Of a stretch of DNA of 64,000 bases, positions 8,761 through 18,056 are shown one piece after another. Source of the DNA: Sulfuritalea sp. GTDB taxonomy: Bacteria > Pseudomonadota > Gammaproteobacteria > Burkholderiales > Rhodocyclaceae. The translations under genes were made by a program, and so were the position numbers. How positions within the stretch are numbered: position 1 is the first letter of the stretch; every line of letters starts with the position of its first letter. The notes under the pieces are model-generated. The model was given only the letters and a program-made list of their open reading frames with translations, made no database searches and was not told the DNA's origin. The stretch lies in assembly GCA_023229545.1 (NCBI GenBank), contig JALNZB010000001.1, positions 124,001 to 188,000 of the forward strand, given 5' to 3'.

Positions 8761-9364
8761 CTCGCCCTCTCCCCTTGTGCGGCATCACGGCACGCTCCGG
8801 CGCCAGTTTTCGCAACAGGGCCGCCATGCTGTCCAAGGCAACCACGTAGTCTACATCCGTCGCCGCCATTGCGGACTGCGGCATTTGCCGGGCTTCGGCA
8901 TCCTCCGGATCCTGGACGATGGCCACGCCGCCTTTTTGCTTGATGATTCTTAATCCCCGGCTGCCGTCGAAATTGGCTCCGGTCAGGACGATGCCGACGA
9001 GTTCCGGCCCGAAGACTTCGGCCGCCGACTCGAACAGTACATCGACGGAGGGGCGGGCAAAGCTTACATGGGGGTCCGCAGAAAGCGACAGAAAGCCCCC
9101 TCGCTCGACCAGTAAATGGTAGTTGGGAGGCGCCAGGTAAACCGTGCCGGAAAGGATTTCGTCCTGTTCGTCGGCTTCCTTCACGCGCAGGGCGCAACGT
9201 TCGTCGAGCAGCTTCGCCAGGCCGCTGCCTGCTTCCGGGCCAATGTGCTGAACGATCAGGATGGGGAGGCGGAAATCCGCCGGCAATTGCCCTAGCAGTT
9301 TTTGCAGCGCATTCACCCCGCCGGTGGAGACTCCAATCACCACGGCCCGAAAGGATCTAGTCAT
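8753..9364 (-). CDS. cheB: CheB-type protein-glutamate methylesterase without receiver domain
   Basis: A 203-residue stand-alone CheB catalytic domain. The triad is visible: S13 in GVSTGG, H40 in QHIG and D133 in TGANFDG. Ordinary chemotaxis CheB carries an N-terminal receiver, which is missing here. It sits between cheR and a c-di-GMP response regulator, overlapping each by 8 bases, so the three are translated together. There is no cheA, cheW or receptor gene in this operon. It may act on a non-chemotaxis target, perhaps the adjacent sensor kinase; this is inference. Confidence 0.9.
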   Translation of the reverse strand: MTRSFRAVVIGVSTGGVNALQKLLGQLPADFRLPILIVQHIGPEAGSGLAKLLDERCALRVKEADEQDEILSGTVYLAPPNYHLLVERGGFLSLSADPHVSFARPSVDVLFESAAEVFGPELVGIVLTGANFDGSRGLRIIKQKGGVAIVQDPEDAEARQMPQSAMAATDVDYVVALDSMAALLRKLAPERAVMPHKGRGRDD

Positions 9365-10184
9365 AACGCTTTCTGTATATACGCAGGGTGGGCGCCAGTT
9401 CCTCGTAGCGTTCCCCTATTTTCTTCTTCTCCAGGGTTTCCTTGAGACCGAGACAGAGAAATCCCCCCGGCAGCAGACTGCTGTCGAAAAGGCTCAGGCA
9501 GCGTTCCTTTAGATCCGGCTTGAAATAAATCATGACGTTGCGGCACAGGACCATGTTCATTTCACCGAACTCGCCGTCAACCGCCAAATTGTGCGGCGCG
9601 AAGACGATGTCCTTTTTCAGGGCGGTGGAAAGCATGGCGCGATCATAGCGCGCGGTGTAGTAGTCGGCGAAGGAAGCCGTGCCGCCGGCCTTCTGGTAGT
9701 TGCGGGTAAACCGCTGCATCTCCGTGATCGGGATCACGCCTTCCCCGGCCTTCTGCAGTACCGTCTCATTGATGTCTGTGGCATACATGCGGTAGCGCCC
9801 GGCCATCCCCTCCTCGTTCAGCAGTATCGCCATGGAATAGGCTTCCTCACCGGTGGCGCAGCCGGCGTGCCATATCTTGACGAAGGGATAGGTTTTGAGG
9901 AAAGGCACCACCTGCTCGCGCACCGCCCTGAAAAATGCCGGGTCGCGGAACATTTCGGTGACATTGACGGTGATGCCGCGCAACAGCGACTCGAACACGC
10001 TGCGGTCGCGCAGCAGCAGCGATTGGGCCTGGGAAAAGGTGTCGAATTCGGACTCTGCCAGCCAGTGAGTCAGCCGGCGCTTGATCGAGGCATCGGCATA
10101 GTCGCGGAAATCGTAGCCGTAAATCCGCTGCACCCCTTCCAGTAGCAGCCTGATTTCCACGTCCTCCACTTCACCGTGTTTCAT
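9357..10184 (-). CDS. cheR: CheR-type protein-glutamate O-methyltransferase
   Basis: A 275-residue SAM-dependent methyltransferase. An N-terminal helical CheR domain (about 1-70) is followed by the catalytic domain with the SAM-binding loop HAGCATGEEAYS and the later motif LCRNVMIYF typical of CheR. No C-terminal TPR tail is present. The gene starts 9 bases after the hybrid kinase and overlaps cheB by 8 bases. With CheB it forms a reversible methylation pair whose substrate is not evident from the operon. Confidence 0.92.
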   Translation of the reverse strand: MKHGEVEDVEIRLLLEGVQRIYGYDFRDYADASIKRRLTHWLAESEFDTFSQAQSLLLRDRSVFESLLRGITVNVTEMFRDPAFFRAVREQVVPFLKTYPFVKIWHAGCATGEEAYSMAILLNEEGMAGRYRMYATDINETVLQKAGEGVIPITEMQRFTRNYQKAGGTASFADYYTARYDRAMLSTALKKDIVFAPHNLAVDGEFGEMNMVLCRNVMIYFKPDLKERCLSLFDSSLLPGGFLCLGLKETLEKKKIGERYEELAPTLRIYRKRYD

Positions 10185-10193
10185 GGCCGGATC

Positions 10194-13100
10194 CTATACG
10201 TGCTGGAAGATCCAGACGCGGATCAGCGACAGCAGCTTGTCGACCTCGATCGGCTTGGAGATGTAGTCGCTCGCTCCCGCCGCCATGCACTTCTCCTGAT
10301 CGCCGCGCAACGCCTTGGCGGTCATGGCGATGATGGGAATATTCACCAGCCGGGGATTCTTGCGGATTTCGCGCATGGCGGCGAAGCCGTCCATTTCCGG
10401 CATCATGATGTCCATCAGTATGATGCCGATATCGTGATGCTCCTCAAGCCGGGCGATGGCCTCCCTGCCGTTTTCCGCCTCGATCACCACCATGTTCTTC
10501 TCCGCCAGGACGCTGGAGAGAGAGAATATGTTGCGCATGTCGTCATCCACCAGCAGCACCTTCCGGCCCTCCAGCATCGCCTCCTTGTCGATGGCGGTGC
10601 GGATCATGCGTTGTTTGTTCGGGTGCAGGTTGCTCTCCACCAGATGGAGGAACAGGGTGACTTCATTGAGCAGCCGTTCCGGACTCTTGGCGCCCTTGAT
10701 GATGATGCTCTCGGCGTAACGCCGCAGCCGGCGTTCGTCCTCGTGGGTCAGTTCGCGACCGGAGTGAATGATGACCGGAATGCGCCGCGCTCCTTCCATC
10801 TGCTGGATGTATTCGAGAAGATCGAATCCGGACATGTCGGAAAGGCCTAGGTCGAGGACCATGCAATCGAAGGGCTGGGAGGAGAGCAGGCCGATGGCCT
10901 CGTTTCCCGTCACCGCCACGGTGATATCGACGCCGCCTTCTTCGAGCAGGGCGACCATGCTTTTCGACTCGTGCTCGTTGTCTTCGACGATCAGCAATCT
11001 GCGCACCGACTTGGCCAGCGAACCCTCGATGGACTGGAACACCTCGTTCAACTGTTCCATGCTGACGGGCTTGGTGGCGAAGCCGATGGCGCCCATGGCC
11101 ATGGCTCGGTGCCGGTCTTCCATGCAGGTGATGAAATGGACCGGAATGTGCCGCGTGCGGGGATTGTCCTTGAGGCTGCGCATCACGCCCCAGCCGTCGA
11201 TATGGGGCAGCATTACATCGAGCACGATGGCACTTGGCAAAAAGCGCTTCGCCATGGCGATGCCGGACTCCCCATCCGCAGCCACCAGGGCGTCGAAGCC
11301 GCGGTCCTTGACCATGCCCTGGAGTATTTTGGCGAAGTTAAGGTCGTCCTCGATAATCAGGATGCACTTGTCGCCAGCGGTCAGCAGCGCGCGATCATCC
11401 GCCAGGGGCGCCGGGAAGGACAGCGGCTCCCCTCTTTCCGCACTGGCCGGAAGCGGCGTCGGCGCTGACGGCTGTTGCGCCTGGATCGGAGAACGCGGCG
11501 GGGCGGTATAGGCGGCCTTGGGTGTAACCTCGGCGCCCTGGCCCGCCGTTGCCGACAGCGGCATATACAGGGTGAACACGCTGCCCTTGCCCTCTTCGCT
11601 GCTCATGCGGATCTCGCCATGCATCTTGCGGGCAAGCTGGAGCGAGATGGAAAGCCCCAGTCCCGTGCCGCCGTACTTGCGGCTGATCGAACCATCGGCC
11701 TGCTGAAAAGCTTCAAATACCAGTTGCTGCTTCGATGCGGAAATGCCGATGCCGGTATCGCTGACGATAAAGGCCAGCGACGGCACCGGCAGCGGGTTTT
11801 CCTGTGCCGATGGTGTGGCGATGCGCAAGCTGACGCCCCCCTTCTCGGTAAATTTCAGGGCATTCGAAAGCAGGTTCTTCAGTATCTGGTGCACCCGTTG
11901 CTCGTCGCCGTGAAACATCGCCGGGATACCGGCATCGGACTCCACCCGGAAAGCCAGCCCTTTCTGCTCCGCCAGTGGTTCGAACGTGGCGCGCACGGAA
12001 TCGCAAAGATCCGGCACCGCCAGTGCGCCGAAATTGAACTGCATCTGACCGGCCTCGACCTTGGAAAGATCGAGAATGTCGTTGATGAGGTTGAGCAGGT
12101 CCATGCCGGCGGAATTGATGGTGGCGGCGAACTCGACCTGTCTGTCGGTAAGGTTGCCGTCCTTGTTCTGCTTCAGCAGGCTGGAGAGAATCATCAGGCT
12201 GTTGAGCGGGGTGCGCAGCTCGTGCGACATGTTGGCGAGGAATTCCGACTTGTAGGTGCTGACCCGTTCGAGTTCCGTCACCTTTTCTTGCAGAATCTGG
12301 CTCGCGGACTCGATCTCCAGATTCTTGAGACGGATGTTTTCGCGCTGCTGCTCCAGCATCTGCGCCCGTTCCTCAAGTTCCTCGTTGCTCTGTTGCAGTT
12401 CCTCCTGCTGTACCCGCAGTTCCTCGGTCTGCTGCTCGGTCTCTTCCAGGAGTTCGGCGGTCCGATGATGCGAGAGGTTGGCGTCGATGGCGATGGCGAT
12501 GCCTTCCATGACTATCTCCACGAACGTCAACTCGTTGTCGCTGAATTTGTGGAAAGCGCCGATCTCGATGACGCCGACGAGACGGTTGCCATGCAGCAGC
12601 GGAATGGCGGCGATGACCGTCGGCACGGACTCGCCGAGAGCAGAGCCGATCGGCAGATAGCCGGGCGGCACCTCGGTAAGGCAGATAATTCTTTGTTCCC
12701 GCGCCGCCTGCCCGATCACCCCCTCGCCCAAGCGGAAATGTTCACCGAGCTTCATGTCCTTGGTAACGGCGTAGGTGGCGGTAAGGGTAAGTTTGACGAC
12801 ACGCTCATCGAACAGGTAGAGGGCGCCGACACCGGCCTTGAGGGAGGTCACCAGAAAGCCCAGCACCGCGTTCGCCATCTCTGTAATGCCTTGCTCCTCG
12901 CGGATCAGCAAATTCAGTTCGTTGCGGCCGGTCCTCAGCCAGTCGCGTTCCTGTTCGGCATCGCGCGCCTGCCGCAATGATCGGGTCATATGCAGGAAGG
13001 CCTCGTCGAGTGCGCCCTGAACTTCGCTCAGGTGGGACACCGTCCTCATCAAGACGCCCAGCTCGTCCTTGGGCAAGCTGTCGAGATCGATTTGCAGCGG

Positions 13101-13859
13101 CGCCGCGATGGTAATCTCCCGGCTCAGATCTCCGGCGCCGACGGCCTCGGCGACGAACACCTTGTCCGTGCTGTCCTCGATCAGGCTCTTGACCGCCGTG
13201 ACGACGATATCCAGCGACCGTCCTATGCTGCGGATGATCAATAAACCCACCGCAGCACCACTGGTGACGATCATGGCGAGCATCAGGGCGATTAGCAGCA
13301 TCCCCTCGTTTCGTTCCTTCGCTGCCGTCTGTTCGAGCTCGGCGGCCTTGATGGCGGCGAAATTGGCGACGTTGCCGACCCTCTTCTGTACGGTGTTGAC
13401 CAGCGGGTAATTGCGAGCGTTGTTCAGGGCTGTGGCCTCGGCGCGGCGCCCGCTCCTTGCCAAGGCGAGAGTTTCGTCACGGGCGGTGCGCCAGTCGTCC
13501 AATGCCTTGTCGATCCGGGCCACATCCGCCGCGTTGCCGAGAAAGCGCTCGCGCACCGTCGCCATGTTCCTGTCGATGCGGGCCATTGTCGCGGACAGTT
13601 CTTGCTGCAAGGAGTCGGCTTCGGCGGGAGCAACTTTGCTCGCAACGAGGCCGTTGGTAATGTTCTGGGCGATCAGGACATCCGCTCTCACTTCGAGTAT
13701 GGCGGTCGTCACGGCCAATGGATGCCGCAAGATATCTGTGCTGATCTCGGACAGACGGGCGATGCTGCGAACCCCGAGAAAACCCAACACCAGGACGGCA
13801 AGCAGCATCAACAAAAATCCAATGGACAGCCGAGTGACAATTTTCATTCGGTTCAACAT
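10194..13859 (-). CDS. Membrane hybrid histidine kinase with GAF and three receiver domains
   Basis: A 1221-residue kinase. Membrane helices at about 12-30 and 187-208 bracket a four-helix-bundle periplasmic sensor like that of chemoreceptors. HAMP, GAF (about 320-465), a Glu/Gln-rich coiled coil (470-535), HisKA with H546 in MSHELRTPLN, and an HATPase domain ending near 770 follow. A Pro-rich linker leads to three receivers with acceptors D881, D1003 and D1150. The open frame extends 35 codons upstream, but that part lacks family-like sequence, so I begin at the ATG before LNRMKIVTRL; the next ATG four codons on is possible. First gene of the operon with cheR and cheB. The chemoreceptor-like sensor half makes it a candidate target for that methylation pair. 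Confidence 0.92.
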   Translation of the reverse strand: MLNRMKIVTRLSIGFLLMLLAVLVLGFLGVRSIARLSEISTDILRHPLAVTTAILEVRADVLIAQNITNGLVASKVAPAEADSLQQELSATMARIDRNMATVRERFLGNAADVARIDKALDDWRTARDETLALARSGRRAEATALNNARNYPLVNTVQKRVGNVANFAAIKAAELEQTAAKERNEGMLLIALMLAMIVTSGAAVGLLIIRSIGRSLDIVVTAVKSLIEDSTDKVFVAEAVGAGDLSREITIAAPLQIDLDSLPKDELGVLMRTVSHLSEVQGALDEAFLHMTRSLRQARDAEQERDWLRTGRNELNLLIREEQGITEMANAVLGFLVTSLKAGVGALYLFDERVVKLTLTATYAVTKDMKLGEHFRLGEGVIGQAAREQRIICLTEVPPGYLPIGSALGESVPTVIAAIPLLHGNRLVGVIEIGAFHKFSDNELTFVEIVMEGIAIAIDANLSHHRTAELLEETEQQTEELRVQQEELQQSNEELEERAQMLEQQRENIRLKNLEIESASQILQEKVTELERVSTYKSEFLANMSHELRTPLNSLMILSSLLKQNKDGNLTDRQVEFAATINSAGMDLLNLINDILDLSKVEAGQMQFNFGALAVPDLCDSVRATFEPLAEQKGLAFRVESDAGIPAMFHGDEQRVHQILKNLLSNALKFTEKGGVSLRIATPSAQENPLPVPSLAFIVSDTGIGISASKQQLVFEAFQQADGSISRKYGGTGLGLSISLQLARKMHGEIRMSSEEGKGSVFTLYMPLSATAGQGAEVTPKAAYTAPPRSPIQAQQPSAPTPLPASAERGEPLSFPAPLADDRALLTAGDKCILIIEDDLNFAKILQGMVKDRGFDALVAADGESGIAMAKRFLPSAIVLDVMLPHIDGWGVMRSLKDNPRTRHIPVHFITCMEDRHRAMAMGAIGFATKPVSMEQLNEVFQSIEGSLAKSVRRLLIVEDNEHESKSMVALLEEGGVDITVAVTGNEAIGLLSSQPFDCMVLDLGLSDMSGFDLLEYIQQMEGARRIPVIIHSGRELTHEDERRLRRYAESIIIKGAKSPERLLNEVTLFLHLVESNLHPNKQRMIRTAIDKEAMLEGRKVLLVDDDMRNIFSLSSVLAEKNMVVIEAENGREAIARLEEHHDIGIILMDIMMPEMDGFAAMREIRKNPRLVNIPIIAMTAKALRGDQEKCMAAGASDYISKPIEVDKLLSLIRVWIFQHV

Positions 13860-13970
13860 CGCATGGTTCCCATCCAGGTTAGTGCAGTAGCCGGAAAATC
13901 CCAGCAGTGTAGCGCGCATCTGCCATGACAACGGCGACCAAGTGCCTCCGCCCGGCGATGGCATGAAAAT

Positions 13971-14309
13971 TCATGGTCTTGGCTCGTTCCGCCGAAGATC
14001 GAGTTCTGTCCACAAGGCATGGGCGAAGGCTTTCCATGCCGCGCCGCCATGGGTCTGCATGTCGTCGTTGGCGCTTTGCTTCATCACGGTCAGCATCAGT
14101 TGCGCCAGACCGAAGAGTTCGAGACGGGAGCGATCCAGCGGATTGTCCGGCTTGCAGTCGCTTTGGCCGAACTTGCAGTCCAGTGCCTGACGAGCGATGT
14201 CGCGCACCTGCGCGGCATCGCTCCAGTCGATACCGAGAATGACGCCCTTGCGCTCGATCTCGTGCTCGAGCTGTTGGGCTTCCTTGGAATAGTTCTCGAA
14301 GACGCTCAT
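13971..14309 (-). CDS. Small conserved-looking hypothetical protein downstream of uvrA
   Basis: A 112-residue soluble protein I do not recognise. It is acidic in the first third (EAQQLEHEIERKG) and has two cysteines (CKFGQSDC). Its ATG overlaps the uvrA stop codon in an ATGA junction, so it is translationally coupled to uvrA. No signal peptide or membrane helix is visible. The tight coupling supports a real gene, but gives no function beyond a possible link to DNA repair. Confidence 0.7.
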   Translation of the reverse strand: MSVFENYSKEAQQLEHEIERKGVILGIDWSDAAQVRDIARQALDCKFGQSDCKPDNPLDRSRLELFGLAQLMLTVMKQSANDDMQTHGGAAWKAFAHALWTELDLRRNEPRP

Positions 14310-17200
14310 GGGCGGGGTTTCCTTGTACGACCAGTGGTCCCGGGTTTGGGGATGGGCTTCGACGCTGCTCTGGATACAAGCCGCGCCGCCAAGAAGCGGG
14401 CGAGATAGCGCCCCGTATAACTGCTCTTTACCCGCGCCACGTCTTCCGGCGTGCCGCTGGCAATGATACGGCCACCGCCATCGCCGCCTTCGGGGCCGAG
14501 ATCGACCACCCAGTCCGCCGTCTTGATGACATCGAGGTTGTGCTCGATGACGACGACGGTGTTGCCGTGGTCGCGCAGGCGGTGCAGCACCGAGAGCAGC
14601 ATTTCGATGTCCTGGAAATGCAGGCCGGTGGTGGGTTCGTCGAGGATGTAGAGGGTGCGGCCGGTGTCGCGCTTGGACAGTTCCAGCGCCAGCTTGACGC
14701 GTTGCGCCTCGCCGCCGGACAGCGTGGTGGCCGACTGCCCGAGCTGGATGTAGGAGAGGCCGACATCGACCAGCGTTTGCAGTTTGCGGGCGACGACCGG
14801 CACCGCAGCGAAAAATTCGCGCGCCTGCTCCACCGTCATGGCCAGCACTTCGTGGATGGTCTTGCCCTTGTAGCGAATTTCCAGCGTTTCGCGGTTATAG
14901 CGCTTGCCGTGACAGACATCGCAGGGGACGAAAATGTCGGGCAGGAAATGCATTTCCACCTTGATCATGCCGTCGCCCTGACAGGCCTCGCAGCGTCCTC
15001 CCTTGACGTTGAAGGAAAAGCGCCCCGGCGAGTAGCCGCGCTCGCGCGAAGCCGGCACGCCGGCAAACAGTTCTCGGATCGGTGTCAGCAGACCGGTGTA
15101 GGTCGCCGGATTGGAGCGCGGCGTGCGGCCGATGGGCGACTGATCGACGCTGATCACCTTGTCGAAAAATTCGAGGCCCTCGATCTCGCGGTGCGGCGCC
15201 GGCTCCAGCGCCGAGCCGTAGAGATGGCGCGCGGCGGCGGCATACAGCGTGTCGTTGATCAGGGTCGACTTGCCAGAGCCGGAAACGCCGGTGATGCAGG
15301 TGAACAATCCCACCGGAATACTCAGCTCGACATGTTTCAGGTTGTTGCCACTGGCATCGAGAATCCGCAGTTCGCGCAGCACGTTCGGCGGCGTGCGTTT
15401 GGCCGGCGTAACGATTTCGCGCCGGCCGGAAAGGAAGGCGCCGGTCAGCGATTCGCTGCTGGCCGCTACCTGGGCCGGCGTGCCTTCGGCCACCACGCGA
15501 CCGCCATGCTCACCCGCGCCGGGTCCCATATCGACGACATAGTCGGCGGCTTCGATGGCCTCCAGATCGTGCTCGACCACAATCACGGTATTGCCCAGAT
15601 CGCGCAGGTGCGTCAGGGTTTCCAGCAGGCGCGCATTGTCGCGCTGGTGCAGGCCGATGGAAGGTTCGTCGAGCACGTACATGACGCCAGTGAGGCCCGA
15701 GCCGATCTGCGACGCCAGGCGGATGCGCTGCGCTTCGCCACCCGACAGCGTTTCCGCCGAGCGGTCGAGCGAGAGGTAATCGAGTCCGACGTTGATCAGG
15801 AAGGACAGGCGGGCGGTGATCTCCTTGAGTATCTTTTCCCCAACCTGTGCTTTCTGCCCGGTCAGTTGCAGCAGGTTGAAGAAGTCGCGGCAATCGATCA
15901 GTGAGAACCGGCTGACGTCGGAAATCGTTTTGCCGCCGACGAAGACATGGCGCGCCTCGCGGCGCAGGCGCATGCCGCCGCATTCGGGGCAGGGCTGGTT
16001 ATTGAGGTATTTCGACAACTCCTCGCGCACCGCCATCGAGTCGGTCTCGCGGTAGCGGCGTTCAAGGCTGGGGATGATGCCTTCGAAGGCATGGGTGCGA
16101 TCGAAGCGCGTGCCTTTTTCGTTCAGATACTTGAACTTGATCTGTTCCTTGCCCGAGCCGTAGAGCACGATGTTGGCCGTCGCGGTCGGCAGCTTCTCGA
16201 AGGGCACGTTGGTATCGATGCCGTAATGCGCGGCGAGGGACTCCAGCATCTGGAAGTAGAACTGGTTGCGCCGGTCCCAGCCCTTGATCGCGCCGGCGGC
16301 GAGGCTCAGATGTGGGTAGGCGACCACCCGTGCCGAGTCGAAGAACTGGATCTGGCCGAGGCCGTCGCACTTCTGACAGGCGCCCATCGGGTTGTTGAAG
16401 GAGAACAGGCGCGGTTCGAGTTCCTGCAGGGCGTAGCTGCACACCGGACAGGCGAACTTCGACGAAAACAGGTACTCCTTTCCCGAATCCATTTCCACCG
16501 CCAGGGCGCGGCCTTCCGCGTGCATCAACGCCGTCTCGAAGCTTTCCGCCAGGCGCTGGCGCACATCAGGGCGCACCTTGAGCCGATCGACGACGATATC
16601 GATGGTGTGCTTCTGACTCTTGGTCAGTTTCGGCAGGCTGTCGATGTCATGCACCGCGCCATCCACTCGCAGCCGCACGAAACCCTGCGCGCGTAATTCG
16701 GCGAACAGGTCGAGCTGTTCGCCCTTGCGATTGGCCACCACCGGCGCGAGGATCATCAGTTTGGTGTCTTCGGGCAGCGCCAGCACATGATCGACCATCT
16801 GCGAGACGCTGTTGGCTTCCAGCGGCAGGCCGTGATCCGGGCAGTGCGGCGTGCCGGCGCGGGCGTAGAGCAGGCGCAGGTAGTCGTGAATTTCGGTGAC
16901 GGTGCCGACGGTCGAGCGCGGGTTGTGGCTGGTGGCTTTTTGCTCGATGGAAATCGCCGGCGAGAGGCCTTCGATCAGGTCGACATCGGGCTTTTCCATG
17001 AGTTGCAGGAACTGCCGAGCATAGGCCGAAAGCGATTCGACATAGCGGCGCTGGCCCTCGGCATACAGCGTATCGAAGGCCAGCGAGGACTTGCCCGAGC
17101 CGGACAGGCCGGTAATGACCGTCAGCCGGTTCCTCGGCAGGTCGAGATTGATGTTCTTCAGGTTGTGCGTTCGCGCGCCGCGAATCTTGAGGAAGTCCAT
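14306..17200 (-). CDS. uvrA: Excinuclease ABC subunit A
   Basis: A 964-residue damage-recognition ATPase of nucleotide excision repair, which loads UvrB on damaged DNA. Two ABC modules are present: Walker A GLSGSGKSS near residue 35 and GVSGSGKST in the second half, with LSGGEAQR signatures in each. Zinc-binding clusters are visible (CPVCSYAL with CQKC; CEAC with CDVC). The C-terminal tail is Lys/Arg/Pro-rich. The length is somewhat above E. coli UvrA, mainly in that tail. It starts the unit uvrA-hypothetical on the minus strand. Confidence 0.97.
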   Translation of the reverse strand: MDFLKIRGARTHNLKNINLDLPRNRLTVITGLSGSGKSSLAFDTLYAEGQRRYVESLSAYARQFLQLMEKPDVDLIEGLSPAISIEQKATSHNPRSTVGTVTEIHDYLRLLYARAGTPHCPDHGLPLEANSVSQMVDHVLALPEDTKLMILAPVVANRKGEQLDLFAELRAQGFVRLRVDGAVHDIDSLPKLTKSQKHTIDIVVDRLKVRPDVRQRLAESFETALMHAEGRALAVEMDSGKEYLFSSKFACPVCSYALQELEPRLFSFNNPMGACQKCDGLGQIQFFDSARVVAYPHLSLAAGAIKGWDRRNQFYFQMLESLAAHYGIDTNVPFEKLPTATANIVLYGSGKEQIKFKYLNEKGTRFDRTHAFEGIIPSLERRYRETDSMAVREELSKYLNNQPCPECGGMRLRREARHVFVGGKTISDVSRFSLIDCRDFFNLLQLTGQKAQVGEKILKEITARLSFLINVGLDYLSLDRSAETLSGGEAQRIRLASQIGSGLTGVMYVLDEPSIGLHQRDNARLLETLTHLRDLGNTVIVVEHDLEAIEAADYVVDMGPGAGEHGGRVVAEGTPAQVAASSESLTGAFLSGRREIVTPAKRTPPNVLRELRILDASGNNLKHVELSIPVGLFTCITGVSGSGKSTLINDTLYAAAARHLYGSALEPAPHREIEGLEFFDKVISVDQSPIGRTPRSNPATYTGLLTPIRELFAGVPASRERGYSPGRFSFNVKGGRCEACQGDGMIKVEMHFLPDIFVPCDVCHGKRYNRETLEIRYKGKTIHEVLAMTVEQAREFFAAVPVVARKLQTLVDVGLSYIQLGQSATTLSGGEAQRVKLALELSKRDTGRTLYILDEPTTGLHFQDIEMLLSVLHRLRDHGNTVVVIEHNLDVIKTADWVVDLGPEGGDGGGRIIASGTPEDVARVKSSYTGRYLARFLAARLVSRAASKPIPKPGTTGRTRKPRP

Positions 17201-17295
17201 GGGGCAGGGCGGGGATGTGTGCGGGTCAGCCGAAGAATATACCCCGGCGGGGAGTCGATAGCCACCGTGCGGAATCGACTGGCGGGGCGTGGGGC

Positions 17296-17320
17296 GCCGT
17301 GTCGTCAGCGCCGACTCTTT
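17296..17320 (+). repeat. Dispersed repeat, copy 2 (left flank of toxin-antitoxin pair)
   Basis: GCCGTGTCGTC then AGCGCCGACTCTTT. It lies 12 bases beyond the toxin stop codon. The similarity to the copy at 17935 extends outward (TGGGG before, GGG after), making this pair the closest match in the family. Confidence 0.8.
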
Positions 17321-17331
17321 GGGGTGTCCCG

Positions 17332-17613
17332 TCAGCCCCGCGTGAGATCGCGGTAAAAATTTTCGTGAGGACCCACCGCCTCCAGATATATCAACCTTAC
17401 CTGGTCATCGCGCGTATACCCGAGCAAATACAGTTGCCCTTGGCTGCGAAACTTGAATACGAAGAGGTCGGCCAGATCACCCTTCTTTCGTTCTCCGATG
17501 GCCGGGTTTTCGGCGACCGTTTCCACGACCGCATCCACGTCGGTCGCGATGTTGTCGTGAAGCTTTTTGTACTGCCTGGCAAATCGGCGCGTCTGTGCGA
17601 CGCGATAACTCAT
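17332..17613 (-). CDS. RelE/ParE-family toxin
   Basis: A 93-residue basic protein with the ParE/RelE fold pattern: an N-terminal strand and two helices (FARQYKKLHDNI), then strands LFVFKFRSQGQ, YLLGYTRDDQ and VRLIYLEAVG, ending in HENFYRDL. Such toxins either cut ribosome-bound mRNA or poison gyrase; the sequence does not decide which. Its ATG overlaps the antitoxin stop codon (ATGA), the usual antitoxin-first order. The module sits between two direct repeat copies. Confidence 0.85.
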   Translation of the reverse strand: MSYRVAQTRRFARQYKKLHDNIATDVDAVVETVAENPAIGERKKGDLADLFVFKFRSQGQLYLLGYTRDDQVRLIYLEAVGPHENFYRDLTRG

Positions 17614-17843
17614 GCCGCGCGGCTTCTCGGTGCGAACGGGGTAGCGTGCTCGCGAGGTTCAGCCATCGACGTTAGAGACTCGGCAATGAAACTCACCGGC
17701 AAGTCAGGATTGTCCAGCGCTGCCCTGCCGACCTTGGCCCAGAATTCAACTTGGCCTGCGATGGTCCTATGCTCGGCAACGGCATCCGCCTTGGCCTGGT
17801 CATAGAGCATTTGGTCAATCCTGATGGAAGTGGTGGCAGGCAT
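17610..17843 (-). CDS. ParD-like antitoxin
   Basis: A 77-residue protein beginning MPATTSIRIDQMLYDQAK, the pattern of a ribbon-helix-helix N-terminus, followed by TIAGQVEFWAKVGRAALDNPDLP, a sequence style typical of ParD-like antitoxins. A much longer frame is open on this strand, but it is the antisense of the neighbouring GGDEF gene, so I start at this ATG. It overlaps the toxin by four bases (ATGA). It should bind its own promoter through the ribbon-helix-helix and neutralise the toxin through the C-terminal half (family knowledge). Confidence 0.82.
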   Translation of the reverse strand: MPATTSIRIDQMLYDQAKADAVAEHRTIAGQVEFWAKVGRAALDNPDLPVSFIAESLTSMAEPREHATPFAPRSRAA

Positions 17844-17934
17844 GCGAGCGATCCTTGCGACATTTGTGGTAAATGGCAGATTAACCCTGCAAGCCCTGCC
17901 CGTCAAGACTTCGCAACCAAAGGGAACTGGGGGA

Positions 17935-17959
17935 GCCGTACCGCCAGCGCCGACTCTTT
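17935..17959 (+). repeat. Dispersed repeat, copy 3 (right flank of toxin-antitoxin pair)
   Basis: GCCGTACCGCC then AGCGCCGACTCTTT, in the same orientation as the copy at 17296 and 92 bases upstream of the antitoxin start. The toxin-antitoxin genes therefore sit between direct copies about 0.6 kb apart. Confidence 0.8.
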
Positions 17960-18056
17960 GGGCAAGGCGACGAGCCCATGGACGGACCGCCGCCACAATT
18001 CCGCCTACCGCTGCCCGCTGGATTCCGGAGCCGACGGTAGCGGAAACCTTGGTAAC

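Noticed and set aside
9357..10184. Canonical chemotaxis operon around cheR and cheB
   Set aside because: No cheA, cheW, cheY or receptor in the operon; CheB lacks its receiver.
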